This document shows positions 30,514 to 38,714 of a stretch of DNA of 64,000 bases, piece by piece. The position numbers and the translations under genes are program-made. Source of the stretch: Streptomyces sp. NBC_01451 (lineage in GTDB: Bacteria > Actinomycetota > Actinomycetes > Streptomycetales > Streptomycetaceae); assembly GCF_036227485.1 (NCBI RefSeq), contig NZ_CP109479.1:2604001-2668000 (forward strand), written 5' to 3'. The notes beneath the pieces were generated by a model. That model saw nothing but the letters and a program-made list of their open reading frames with translations, had not been told where the DNA came from and did not search any database. Within the stretch, counting starts at the first letter, position 1. Every line of letters starts with the position of its first letter.

Positions 30514-30927
30514 ATGGACCTCAACTCGGCGCATCGCATTGTCGAGGCCGAAGCCGCGCGTACCGGTCTCGGCACCGGCCCCAACCGGCGGCTTCGGCTG
30601 ACGCTGTTCATCGGGATGCCGCTTTTCCTGCCGGTACTGGGAATCATGATCCTGGTGCCGAAGTCCCTGATGAACGAAGTGCTCTACGTCTATGAGGCCG
30701 CGATCATCGGCTGCCTCATGCATTATGTGTGGGTTTTCGGGAAATATCCTCGACTCACGGACCGTCCGCCCTACCTCACCCGGGATCTCGCCATGGGCGG
30801 CGGCTTCTTCCTGCCCTCGCTGTTCTTCGGCTTCTGGCCTGGCATGATCGCCGCTCCGGCGTGGGCACTCTTCGTGGGCGTTGCCTACGCCGTGGAAGTG
30901 ACACGGGGGCGCAATGACCACCGTTGA
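30514..30927 (+). CDS. Small membrane protein of the type VII-like cassette
   Basis: 137 aa from the ATG at 30514 (MDLNSAHRIVEAEAARTGLG), placed 8 bp after GAGGA; the ATG at 30508 is too close to that site. Four hydrophobic segments are visible (LTLFIGMPLFLPVLGIMILV; AAIIGCLMHYVWVFG; LAMGGGFFLPSLFFGFW; PGMIAAPAWALFVGVAYAV). It begins 10 bp after the effector stop, and its end overlaps the next gene's start by 14 bp, so it is part of the operon. No family known to me. It might be an immunity or partner membrane protein. Confidence 0.75.
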   Translation: MDLNSAHRIVEAEAARTGLGTGPNRRLRLTLFIGMPLFLPVLGIMILVPKSLMNEVLYVYEAAIIGCLMHYVWVFGKYPRLTDRPPYLTRDLAMGGGFFLPSLFFGFWPGMIAAPAWALFVGVAYAVEVTRGRNDHR

Positions 30928-31546
30928 GCACCGTCCGCCCCCGAACGGTTTCAACCTGGTGCCGCCGCCCGGCTGGGACGTCATTCCGCTTCGCGCGGGC
31001 ACCAAGGAAGCGATGGACCGCATCGTCCGGAAGGCCGTCGCACAATTGCCCGTCGGATTTCCCAAGGACGACATTCCAAAAGCCCGGATGAAGCTCATTC
31101 AGGAGATGAAGAAGGTCGTCCGCCGCGCCAGCGCCAAGGGAGGCATGACCCTCTACCTCCCCACCGAACGTCTCCACGGCATCGCGCTGCCCGTTTCGTT
31201 CGTGGCCTCGGAGCCGATCGAGATCCCCCGGGTGAGGCCGGACAGCGGTCCGGAGGCGGTCCTGGCCGCGCTCGCCTCCGAGATCCCCGGTGCCGAGACG
31301 CGGACACTGGACGACACCGCGGCCCTGCGCTCGGAGCGAGACGTACCGGCCAACGCGGCGCAGGGCGTCGATGTCGCTCACCGCCGGGTCCAGTACTTCG
31401 TTCCGGTCCCGGACAGCGCCCCCGACCAGTACCTCACCTTCTCCTTCAGCGCCCTGATCGCGCCCGGCTCGGATCCCGCCTTCTACGACACCCTCGTGGA
31501 GTTGTTCGATGCCGTGATGGGCACCTTCCGCTGGACCTACGCCTGA
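30914..31546 (+). CDS. Hypothetical protein of the type VII-like cassette
   Basis: 210 aa, ATG at 30914 overlapping the previous gene by 14 bp. The N-terminus FNLVPPPGWDVIPLRAGTKE is followed by an amphipathic helix (AMDRIVRKAVAQLPV), a basic segment (MKKVVRRASAKGGMTLYLPT) and a mixed strand/helix region ending LVELFDAVMGTFRWTYA. It is soluble-looking with no signal peptide. I do not recognise the family. Tight coupling to a candidate effector makes it a candidate chaperone, adaptor or immunity protein, without direct evidence. Confidence 0.75.
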   Translation: MTTVEHRPPPNGFNLVPPPGWDVIPLRAGTKEAMDRIVRKAVAQLPVGFPKDDIPKARMKLIQEMKKVVRRASAKGGMTLYLPTERLHGIALPVSFVASEPIEIPRVRPDSGPEAVLAALASEIPGAETRTLDDTAALRSERDVPANAAQGVDVAHRRVQYFVPVPDSAPDQYLTFSFSALIAPGSDPAFYDTLVELFDAVMGTFRWTYA

Positions 31547-31586
31547 AGGCTCTCTTCTGCCGTACCTCCGAAGAAAGAGACCGCCC

Positions 31587-32228
31587 ATGTCCGAAGGCAC
31601 CCTGTGGAGCACCGACCTCGGCGCCCCGCTCCACATCGACACGGATGCCAGCCCAGACATCTGGGGCTATATCCATCTCCAGATCGACAAGAAGACCTTC
31701 AAGGAATGGCTGGATCTGCACCTGATCGGCTTGGCCGCCGTCCACGACATCGAGCTCACCCGCAAACTGCGGCGTTTCCACAAGAGTTTCTACGAGCAGA
31801 CAATCGTCACGCTCCGGGACAAGCTCCAGGCCGACGAGGCATTCGTCTACCACCCCGTTCCACTGACCTACATGCCGCTGGTGATGCACGCCACCCGCCT
31901 CCAGTGCGAGGCCCGTGACGCGGCCTCCTGCGAGGGAAGCACCGCGTTCACGGTGCCGAACCCGGAAATCCCCGAGTGGCAGCAGCGAACCGGCAGCACG
32001 CCCTTCGCCTCTCCGTACCTGGGCGCGGACGGGCTCCGGATCACGCGCTCCTACCCTGCGGACAGCACCATCATGATGACCTCGGTGACATACCACTGGC
32101 ACACCCCGCCGGGCCTCCCCGACGTCGTCCTCCGCGGCCACCACGACGATCCGGAACTGATCGCCGCCGCGATGGAGGCATTGGACGAATTCGCGCGGAC
32201 GCTCCGACTTCCCGGGACGGCCCGTTGA
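31587..32228 (+). CDS. Hypothetical protein, last gene of the type VII-like cassette
   Basis: 213 aa, ATG at 31587 (MSEGTLWSTDLGAPLHIDTD), with GAAAGAG upstream. It is soluble-looking. Notable stretches are DIWGYIHLQIDKKTFKEWLD, FHKSFYEQTIVTLRDKLQAD, TYMPLVMHATRLQCEARDAA and a His-rich VTYHWHTPPGLPDVVLRGHH. No signal peptide or known domain is seen. It is 40 bp after the preceding gene. Its 3' end abuts the methylase remnant, marking the right edge of the island. Function unknown; partner or immunity role possible. Confidence 0.72.
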   Translation: MSEGTLWSTDLGAPLHIDTDASPDIWGYIHLQIDKKTFKEWLDLHLIGLAAVHDIELTRKLRRFHKSFYEQTIVTLRDKLQADEAFVYHPVPLTYMPLVMHATRLQCEARDAASCEGSTAFTVPNPEIPEWQQRTGSTPFASPYLGADGLRITRSYPADSTIMMTSVTYHWHTPPGLPDVVLRGHHDDPELIAAAMEALDEFARTLRLPGTAR

Positions 32229-32370
32229 AGTCGTCCGGGCCGCCGCCCTCGTCGACCTGCTCGTGGGCGGCGATCAGTATGCCGCCGGAGCCCGCGCAGA
32301 GGTCGTAGACGCTGTCTCCCTGTTTCGGGTCCACGAGGCGCACCATCATGAGGACGGCAGACAGCCGGAC
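32229..32370 (-). pseudogene. Fragment of a type I restriction-modification DNA methylase (HsdM-like)
   Basis: Translated on this strand, positions about 32360 to 32229 read MMVRLVDPKQGDSVYDLCAG followed by SGGILIAAHEQVDEGG. This is the N6-adenine methylase motif I region of HsdM (VDP..GDxVYDPxCGSGGxL). Only about 45 residues remain; nothing recognisable as HsdM continues on either side. The break at about 32229 coincides with the end of the hypothetical gene on the other strand. It looks like a scar left by insertion or deletion. Confidence 0.75.
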
Positions 32371-32446
32371 GTGTCGACCCCGATGACAGCGGAGTTCGTC
32401 GCCCCCGAACAAAATCGAAGCGGCCCGTCTGCCTGCCGGGTTCCCC

Positions 32447-33574
32447 TCAGCCGACCACGCCCGCCGCAGCCCGGTTCGTCGTGGCGATCGTCGCCGAGCC
32501 GACGACGCGGGTGCCGTCGTACAGGACGATCGCCTGGCCCGGTGCCACCCCGCGGACGGGCTCGGTGAACGTGACCTCCAGGGTGCCGTCGACGAGTTCG
32601 GCGGTCACCTCGGTCTCGCCGCCGTGGGCGCGCAGCTGGGCGGTGTAGGTGCCGGGGCCGGTGGGGGCCGCGCCGCACCAGCGGGGCCTGATCGCGGTGA
32701 GGGCGTCGACGTCGAGGGCGGCGGCCGGGCCGACCGTCACCGTGTTGTTCACCGGGGAGATGTCGAGGACGTAGCGCGGCTTGCCGTCGGCGGCCGGGGT
32801 GCCGATGCGCAGGCCCTTGCGCTGGCCGATGGTGAAGCCGTACGCGCCCTCGTGCGAGCCGATCCTGGCGCCGGACTCGTCGACGATGTCGCCCTCGGCG
32901 CGGCCCAGACGGTTCGCCAGGAAGCCCTGGGTGTCGCCGTCGGCGATGAAGCAGATGTCGTGCGAGTCGGGCTTCTTGGCGACCGCGAGGCCGCGCCGCT
33001 CGGCCTCCGCGCGGATCTCGTCCTTCGTGGTGAGGGTGTCGCCGAGGGGGAACATCGCGTGGGCGAGCTGGCGGTCGTCGAGCACCCCGAGGACGTACGA
33101 CTGGTCCTTGGCCATGTCGGAGGCGCGGTGCAGTTCGCGGGTGCCGTCCTCATGGACGATCACCTGCGCGTAGTGGCCCGTGCAGACCGCGTCGAAGCCG
33201 AGGGCGAGGGCCTTGTCGAGGAGCGCGGCGAACTTGATCTTCTCGTTGCAGCGCAGGCACGGGTTGGGGGTGCGCCCCGCCTCGTACTCGGCGACGAAGT
33301 CGTCCACCACGTCCTCGCGGAAGCGGTCGGCGAGGTCCCACACGTAGAAGGGGATGCCGATGACGTCGGCCGCGCGGCGGGCGTCCCGGGAGTCCTCGAT
33401 GGTGCAACAGCCACGCGCGCCCGTGCGGAACGACTGCGGATTCGCGGACAGGGCGAGGTGGACGCCTGTGACGTCGTGGCCGGCTTCTGCCGCGCGGGCG
33501 GCGGCTACGGCGGAGTCCACGCCGCCGGACATGGCGGCCAGTACGCGGAGGGGCTGCTGCGAGGTGTGAGTCAT
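32447..33574 (-). CDS. mnmA: tRNA-specific 2-thiouridylase MnmA
   Basis: 375 aa, ATG at 33574. It thiolates U34 of Glu, Gln and Lys tRNAs, using ATP and sulfur relayed from a cysteine desulfurase. Seen: PP-loop [11 protein letters not shown] (residues about 14-24), catalytic Cys106 in [23 protein letters not shown], the second catalytic Cys208 in [13 protein letters not shown] and the C-terminal barrel ([14 protein letters not shown]). Complete and of usual length. The cysteine desulfurase at 36112-37275 on the same strand is a plausible sulfur donor. Confidence 0.97.
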   Translation of the reverse strand: MTHTSQQPLRVLAAMSGGVDSAVAAARAAEAGHDVTGVHLALSANPQSFRTGARGCCTIEDSRDARRAADVIGIPFYVWDLADRFREDVVDDFVAEYEAGRTPNPCLRCNEKIKFAALLDKALALGFDAVCTGHYAQVIVHEDGTRELHRASDMAKDQSYVLGVLDDRQLAHAMFPLGDTLTTKDEIRAEAERRGLAVAKKPDSHDICFIADGDTQGFLANRLGRAEGDIVDESGARIGSHEGAYGFTIGQRKGLRIGTPAADGKPRYVLDISPVNNTVTVGPAAALDVDALTAIRPRWCGAAPTGPGTYTAQLRAHGGETEVTAELVDGTLEVTFTEPVRGVAPGQAIVLYDGTRVVGSATIATTNRAAAGVVG

Positions 33575-33634
33575 AACCCCTCAAGGGTAAGGGGCGCCGG
33601 GAACCGGGGCGCGCGAGTATCCGTTGACGATCAC

Positions 33635-34300
33635 ATGAAGGAAACACAGGCTCCGCGCGACGGCGACCGGCGCATCGGGCGGCGCGCGCTGCTCATCGGC
33701 GGGGCGGTGGCCGCCGTCGCCACGGGCGTGCTCGCGCGGGACGAACTGACGCGCCTGTGGTGGCGGGTGCCCGGAGTGGCGAAGCCGCGCAAGGAGGGCG
33801 AGGTCGACTACGCGGGGGCGCGCTGGGTCGCGGCCTCGTCGGCGAACTGGCGGATGGCGGACCGGCCCGACGACTACGGCGTGGACCGGGTGATCATCCA
33901 TGTCACGCAGGGCAGTTACGCGAGCGCGGTGAAGGTCTTCCAGGACCCGGAGCACCGTGCGGCGGCACACTACATAGTCCGCAGGAACGGGCAGGTCACG
34001 CAGATGATCCGCGAGCTGGACGTGGCGTTCCACGCGGGCAACCGGGAGTACAACGAGCGGAGCGTCGGCATCGAGCACGAGGGCTTCGTGGAGAAGCCGG
34101 AGGACTTCACGGACGCGATGTACGCCGCCTCGGCGCGACTGACGGCCAGGGTCTGCGCGCGGTACGGCATACCCGTCGACCGGGAGCACATCATCGGGCA
34201 TGTGGAGGTACCGGGCACGGACCACACCGATCCGGGGAAGGGGTGGGACTGGAAGCGGTATCTGCGGCTCGTCGAAGAGGCCGCCACCGCGACCACCTGA
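33635..34300 (+). CDS. Secreted N-acetylmuramoyl-L-alanine amidase (Amidase_2 type)
   Basis: 221 aa from the ATG at 33635 (MKETQAPRDGDRRIGRRALL). The N-terminus resembles a Tat or Sec export signal (RRIGRRALLIGGAVAAVATG). The amidase_2/PGRP domain follows: VIIHVTQGSYASAVKVFQDP with zinc His, AAHYIVRRNGQVTQMI, VAFHAGNREYNERSVGIEHE and REHIIGHVEVPGTDHTDPGK with the third zinc ligands and catalytic Lys. It should cleave the bond between muramic acid and the peptide in peptidoglycan. It is divergent from mnmA. No strong ribosome site is seen before the chosen start. Confidence 0.88.
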   Translation: MKETQAPRDGDRRIGRRALLIGGAVAAVATGVLARDELTRLWWRVPGVAKPRKEGEVDYAGARWVAASSANWRMADRPDDYGVDRVIIHVTQGSYASAVKVFQDPEHRAAAHYIVRRNGQVTQMIRELDVAFHAGNREYNERSVGIEHEGFVEKPEDFTDAMYAASARLTARVCARYGIPVDREHIIGHVEVPGTDHTDPGKGWDWKRYLRLVEEAATATT

Positions 34301-34524
34301 AGATCATTGTGGCGCATGTCACAGTCGCCGAGATCGTGAGTGGCCCATGAGCGTCGGCCGCCCGAAGTGTCCCGTCCGCCGATCCTGACCTGCGCGACAC
34401 CAACTCGCCTTCGCTCTCATGCAGTTGAGGATCGAATTGGGGCTTCCGGTTTCCACAGGTTCCCGTGGGACTTCAAAAGTTCGCCCCAGTCTTTACACAG
34501 TCCTTAGCCCAAAGCTCCGCTGCC

Positions 34525-36003
34525 ATGAGCGAAACGAAGAGCAAGGGCAAGGGCCTGCACCGTCGGAAGTTCCTCGGCGGCATGGCCGGAGTTGGTCTGG
34601 CAGCGGTCGGTGCGGCGGGGGGGACCTTCGCACTGCTGACCGACGGCAACACCTTCAAGGCCTCAGCGGCCGACAACACCCTGAACATCCCGGACCTGCT
34701 GGAGGGCACCACCGCCGACGGCACCACCACGTTTACCCTGACCGCGCAGACCGGGACGCACGAGGTGGTCAGCGGCGTCACCAGTACGTCGGCCGGCTAC
34801 AACGGCTCGTACCTGGGCCCGACCATGAAGTGGACCAACGGCGACACCGTCCTGCTGAACATCACCAACGACCTGGGCGCCGACACCACCGTCCACTTCC
34901 ACGGCGCCCACATCCCGCCCAAGATGGACGGCGGCCCGCAGAACGCCTTCGCCGACGGCACCACCTGGTCGCCCACGTTCGAGATCAAGGACGAGGCCAA
35001 GACCCTCTGGTACCACCCGCACGCCCTGGGCACCACGGCCGAGCAGGTCGTCCACGGCCTGGCCGGGATGATCATCGTCGAGGACGAATCGGACGCCTCG
35101 GCCGCGCTGCCCAGCGAGTACGGCGTCGACGACATCCCGCTGATCCTCCAGTGCCTGGCCTCCGACACCTCGGGCGACGTCAAGTACGACCTGACCGGCT
35201 ACCTCTCCTCCGGCCTGGTCTATCCGGTCCTGTGCAACGGCACCAACGTCGACGCCACCACCCTCAGCTTCACGGCCACCAAGACCCGTACACGGTTCCG
35301 GGTGCTCAACGCCTCCCCCTCCGACATCCTGACCCTCCAGCGCAGCGACGGCGGAACGCTCACCCAGATCGCCACCGACCAGGGCTATCTGACCGAGTCC
35401 GCCGAGGTGACCTCCATCCGGCTGGTGGCGGGCGCCCGCGCCGAGTTCCTCCTCGACCTCACCGATGCGGTGACCCTTCAGACCGTCGTCACCACCGGCT
35501 GGGTACGCGGCGGCAGCGGCACCTACGACTTCCTGACCGTCACTCCGGACGCCTCCGACACCCCGGCGGACCTGCCGAGCACGCTCAACACGATCACCCG
35601 CTACGACACGACGGACTTCACCGCCCGCACGATCACCCTCGGGCAGCGGGGCACGACGATGCTCATCAACGGCTCGGCCGGCACCTCCATGTCCTCGATG
35701 GCGATGATCTCGACCACCCTCGACGCCGAGGAGATCTGGACGGTCACCAACTCCACGCAGCTGGAACACTCCTTCCATCTGCACGACGTGCCGTTCCAGC
35801 TGATCGAGATCAACGGCGTGGCGCCCACCGGCACCGACCTGGGCTGGTTCGACACCTACGAGGTGGTCGGCGGTGGTTCCATCAAGATCGCGATGAAGTT
35901 CACCGACTTCACCGACGACACGTACATGTACATGCTCCACTGCCATCTGCTCCAGCACGAGGACGAGGGCATGATGGCCGCCCTCATGGTGACGGACAGC
36001 TAG
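34525..36003 (+). CDS. Tat-exported multicopper oxidase
   Basis: 492 aa from the ATG at 34525 (MSETKSKGKGLHRRKFLGGM). A twin-arginine signal (HRRKFLGGMAGVGLAAVG) implies export with copper already loaded. All four copper-binding motifs are present: HFHGAH (about residue 124), WYHPHA, HSFHLHDVPF and HCHLLQHEDEGMM with the type-1 Cys and axial Met. Three cupredoxin domains fit the length. Likely a CueO/bilirubin-oxidase-like or phenol-oxidising enzyme; substrate unknown. It is flanked by an amidase and, convergently, the desulfurase, with a strong hairpin between. Confidence 0.93.
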   Translation: MSETKSKGKGLHRRKFLGGMAGVGLAAVGAAGGTFALLTDGNTFKASAADNTLNIPDLLEGTTADGTTTFTLTAQTGTHEVVSGVTSTSAGYNGSYLGPTMKWTNGDTVLLNITNDLGADTTVHFHGAHIPPKMDGGPQNAFADGTTWSPTFEIKDEAKTLWYHPHALGTTAEQVVHGLAGMIIVEDESDASAALPSEYGVDDIPLILQCLASDTSGDVKYDLTGYLSSGLVYPVLCNGTNVDATTLSFTATKTRTRFRVLNASPSDILTLQRSDGGTLTQIATDQGYLTESAEVTSIRLVAGARAEFLLDLTDAVTLQTVVTTGWVRGGSGTYDFLTVTPDASDTPADLPSTLNTITRYDTTDFTARTITLGQRGTTMLINGSAGTSMSSMAMISTTLDAEEIWTVTNSTQLEHSFHLHDVPFQLIEINGVAPTGTDLGWFDTYEVVGGGSIKIAMKFTDFTDDTYMYMLHCHLLQHEDEGMMAALMVTDS

Positions 36004-36060
36004 CGCCTGCCGACGGCCCCGAAGGGCGGCGGCCCCGCCGGGCAGCCCTTCGACCCGCCC

Positions 36061-36106
36061 GGCGGCCTCGGCGGCGCCACCTGACGGACCCGCCGCCGAG
36101 GCCGCC
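36061..36106. terminator. Perfect 16-bp hairpin, bidirectional terminator
   Basis: GGCGGCCTCGGCGGCG and its exact complement are separated by 14 bases. It lies between the convergent multicopper oxidase stop at 36003 and the cysteine desulfurase stop at 36112. Confidence 0.85.
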
Positions 36107-36111
36107 CCCGG

Positions 36112-37275
36112 CTAACTCAGCCCGGCCGCCCGCGCCCGCTCCACCACGGGGGCGATCGCCTTCGCCACCGCCTCCACGTCCGCCTGGGTGGAGGTGTGAC
36201 CGAAGGAGAAGCGGAGGGTGCCGCGGGCCAGGTCGGGGTCCGTGCCGACGGCCAGGAGGACATGGCTGGGCTGGGCCACACCGGCCGTGCAGGCGGACCC
36301 CGTCGAGCACTCGATGCCCTGGGCGTCCAGGAGCAGCAGCAGGGAGTCGCCCTCGCAGCCGGGGAAGGTGAAGTGCGCGTTGGCGGGCAGCCGGCCGACC
36401 GGGTCGCCGCCCAGGACGGCGTCCGGCACCGCCCTGCGCACCTCCTCGATCAGGGAGTCGCGCAGGGCGCCGATCTCCTGCGCGAACCACTCCTGCTGCT
36501 CGGCGGCGATCCGCCCCGCGACAGCGAAGGACGCGACGGCCGGCACATCGAGGGTCCCGGAGCGTACGTGCCGCTCCTGCCCACCGCCGTGCAGCACGGG
36601 TACGGGGCTGTACTCGCGGCCCAGCAGCAGCGCCCCGATGCCGTACGGGCCGCCGATCTTGTGGCCGGAGACGGTCATCGCGGCGAGCCCGGAGTCGGCG
36701 AAGGAGACGGGCACCTGGCCGAAGGCCTGCACGGCGTCGGCATGCAGGGGGACATCGAACTCGCCTGCCACGTCGGCGAGTTCACGGACCGGCATGATCG
36801 TGCCGATCTCGTTGTTGGCCCACATCACGGTGGCCAGGGCCACACTGCCGGGGTCGCGGGCGATGGCCTCGCGCAGGGCGTCGGGGTGGACCCGGCCGTG
36901 CGGGTCGACCGGCAGGTACTCGACGACGGCGCCCTCGTGCTCGCCGAGCCAGTGCACGGCGTCGAGGACGGCGTGGTGCTCGACGGGGCTGGCGAGGACG
37001 CGGACGCGGGCCGGATCGGCGTCCCGCCGGGACCAGTACAGGCCTTTGACGGCGAGGTTGTCGGCCTCGGTGCCGCCGGAGGTGAACACGACCTCGCTGG
37101 GCCGGGCGCCGAGCGACTCGGCGAGCGTCTCCCGGGCCTCCTCGACCGTGCGCCTGGCTCTCCGGCCGGCCGCGTGGAGTGAGGAGGCGTTTCCGGTGAC
37201 GCCCAGCTGCGCGGTCATTGCCTCGACCGCCTCCGGAAGCATCGGGGTGGTCGCGGCGTGGTCGAGGTATGCCAT
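36112..37275 (-). CDS. Cysteine desulfurase (NifS/IscS family)
   Basis: 387 aa, ATG at 37275 ([20 protein letters not shown]). A PLP enzyme that turns cysteine into alanine and holds the sulfur as a persulfide. Seen: [12 protein letters not shown], the conserved His in [24 protein letters not shown], the PLP lysine Lys206 in [11 protein letters not shown], and the loop cysteine Cys329 in [10 protein letters not shown]. Length is typical for IscS-like group I enzymes. It lies on the same strand as mnmA, 2.5 kb away, so it may serve tRNA thiolation; no SUF or ISC scaffold genes are adjacent. Confidence 0.95.
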   Translation of the reverse strand: MAYLDHAATTPMLPEAVEAMTAQLGVTGNASSLHAAGRRARRTVEEARETLAESLGARPSEVVFTSGGTEADNLAVKGLYWSRRDADPARVRVLASPVEHHAVLDAVHWLGEHEGAVVEYLPVDPHGRVHPDALREAIARDPGSVALATVMWANNEIGTIMPVRELADVAGEFDVPLHADAVQAFGQVPVSFADSGLAAMTVSGHKIGGPYGIGALLLGREYSPVPVLHGGGQERHVRSGTLDVPAVASFAVAGRIAAEQQEWFAQEIGALRDSLIEEVRRAVPDAVLGGDPVGRLPANAHFTFPGCEGDSLLLLLDAQGIECSTGSACTAGVAQPSHVLLAVGTDPDLARGTLRFSFGHTSTQADVEAVAKAIAPVVERARAAGLS

Positions 37276-37654
37276 GGTCCCGTGATTCTACGGCGCCCCG
37301 ACGCCCCGCCCACGGCCGAGGCCCTACTGCCGCCGACCCGGCACCGTCCGTCGGGAGCCGGCGGCCCCGGGGCCCGTCCGGCCGCCACCGAACCCGCCGA
37401 CCGGACGGGTCGGCCCGGAACCCACCGCGCACCCGTCGCCGCACACCCGGGAGGCCGGGAGGCCGGGAGGCCGGGAGGCCGGGAGGCCGGGAGGCCGGGA
37501 GGCCGGGAGGCCGGGAGGCCGGGAGGCCGGGAGGCCGGGAGGCCGGGAGGCCGGGAGGCCGGGAGGCCGGGAGGCCGGGAGGCCGGGAGGACCGACGCGC
37601 CGGACGAAGGCGGCCCCTCGCCTCCCCTCCCTGCGCGCCGAAGGGATCCGGGCG
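37276..37654. other. 379-bp intergenic region holding a tandem repeat array
   Basis: It separates two minus-strand genes. The central 142 bp are an 8-bp tandem repeat (separate entry). The flanks are Pro/Arg-coding-like GC-rich DNA without a credible gene. Open readings through the array in several frames are a by-product of the repeat. Confidence 0.8.
37449..37590. repeat. 8-bp tandem repeat, about 17.75 copies (GGGAGGCC unit)
   Basis: 142 bp of uninterrupted GGGAGGCC units, all identical to the last partial copy GGGAGG. It lies between the DMT exporter stop at 37655 and the cysteine desulfurase start at 37275, about 170 bp upstream of that start. The perfect uniformity suggests recent expansion by slippage. 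Confidence 0.97.
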
Positions 37655-38611
37655 CTACTTGCGTGCCGCGAGCAGTACGCCCACGCCACCCAGGACCAGG
37701 CCGGCGACCGCCGACAGGCTGAGCGTCTGGCCGATGACGATCCGGGCGAGCAGCGCGGTGACGGCCGGGGTCAGGAAGAAGAGCGTGCCGACGCGGCTGG
37801 CGTCCTGCGTCTTCAGCATGAAGTTGAGCAGCAGGAACGTGCCCACCGAGTTGACCAGCACGATCCAGGCCAGCGCGCCGCCGAAGGCACCCCAGTCGGT
37901 GACCTCGGGGTCCTCCAGGGCCAGAGTCATCACGCCCATCACCGGGGCGCCCGCGAGGAAGTGCACGGCGGTGCCGCTGCGGACGTCCACACCCTGGGTC
38001 CAGCGCTTCTGGTAGACCGTGCCGACGCTCAGGCCGAGCAGCCCGACGAAGGACAGCACGACGGCACCGGTGGAGAAGTGCAGCGCCCCGGCGACGGCCA
38101 GCGCGACCCCGGCGCCGCCGACGGCGAAACCGAGCCACTGCCTCCTGGTGATCTCCTCGCCCAGCAGGAACCCGGCCAGCAGGGCTATCAGTACGGGGTT
38201 GAAGCCCTGGATGAGCGCGACGACACCGCCGGGCAGGCCCGCGCCGATGGCCGTGTAGAAGGCGCCGAACTGCACGGCCTGCATCAGCAGACCGACGACG
38301 ATCACATGGAGCAGCGTCCGGCCCCTGGGCCAGGGCGCCCCGGTGACCAGGGCGACGATCGTGAGCAGGACACCGGCGACCGCGAAGCGGGAGAACGTCA
38401 GCAGCAGGGGCGGGGCGGCGTCGGTGCCGATGACCGCCGCGATGAACGCGCTGCTCCAGAGGACCACGAAGACGGCGGGGATCGCCGCGGAGGCCCGGTG
38501 CGGGGCGTCGGCGGCCACCACCGCACGGGACCCGGCGTCCGCCTCGGCCCCGGCCTCGCCCCTACCCCTGACCCCGGCTTCGGCGAGGTCAGGGTCGTCG
38601 CGTTCCGCCAC
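37655..38611 (-). CDS. DMT-superfamily transporter with two EamA domains
   Basis: 318 aa, ATG at 38611. A charged N-terminal tail of about 40 residues precedes ten hydrophobic helices in two EamA repeats: AVFVVLWSSAFIAAVIGTDA, LLLTFSRFAVAGVLLTIVAL, GALYTAIG-like FGAFYTAIGAGLPGGVVALI, NPVLIALLAGFLLGEEITRR, then ALAWIVLVNSVGTFLLLNFM and FLTPAVTALLARIVIGQTLS. Such proteins export metabolites. It is divergent from the CGNR regulator gene, with two matching palindromes between, so that regulator probably controls it. Confidence 0.92.
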   Translation of the reverse strand: MAERDDPDLAEAGVRGRGEAGAEADAGSRAVVAADAPHRASAAIPAVFVVLWSSAFIAAVIGTDAAPPLLLTFSRFAVAGVLLTIVALVTGAPWPRGRTLLHVIVVGLLMQAVQFGAFYTAIGAGLPGGVVALIQGFNPVLIALLAGFLLGEEITRRQWLGFAVGGAGVALAVAGALHFSTGAVVLSFVGLLGLSVGTVYQKRWTQGVDVRSGTAVHFLAGAPVMGVMTLALEDPEVTDWGAFGGALAWIVLVNSVGTFLLLNFMLKTQDASRVGTLFFLTPAVTALLARIVIGQTLSLSAVAGLVLGGVGVLLAARK

Positions 38612-38628
38612 AGGGTGCCCCCCACGAG

Positions 38629-38653
38629 AAGTAACCAGTCAATCAGGTTACTT
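38629..38653. promoter_or_regulatory. Candidate operator 1 for the CGNR regulator
   Basis: Perfect palindrome AAGTAACC-N9-GGTTACTT in the divergent DMT exporter / CGNR regulator promoter region. A second copy with the same AACC-N9-GGTT core lies 42 bp to the right. Confidence 0.68.
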
Positions 38654-38674
38654 GGACTCTATGGGCACCCGCCG

Positions 38675-38693
38675 AACCGGTCAATGCGGTTAC
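38675..38693. promoter_or_regulatory. Candidate operator 2 for the CGNR regulator
   Basis: AACC-GGTCAATGC-GGTTAC shares spacing and the GTCAAT..GGTTAC string with operator 1. Centre-to-centre distance is about 42 bp, or four DNA turns. It lies just upstream of the regulator start at 38715. Confidence 0.65.
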
Positions 38694-38714
38694 GCGTGGG
38701 GCTACCCTCGGGGG

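Noticed and set aside
34300..34524. The gap before the multicopper oxidase was checked for a tRNA or small RNA.
   Set aside because: No cloverleaf or strong stem was found; it looks like an ordinary promoter region.
37449..37590. Considered a CRISPR array because of regular repetition.
   Set aside because: The unit is only 8 bp with no spacers, so it is a simple tandem repeat.
37258..37722. Several readings with REAGRPGG repeats on both strands over the tandem array.
   Set aside because: An 8-bp repeat lacking stops gives a repetitive peptide in every frame. No start site or conserved flanks support a gene.
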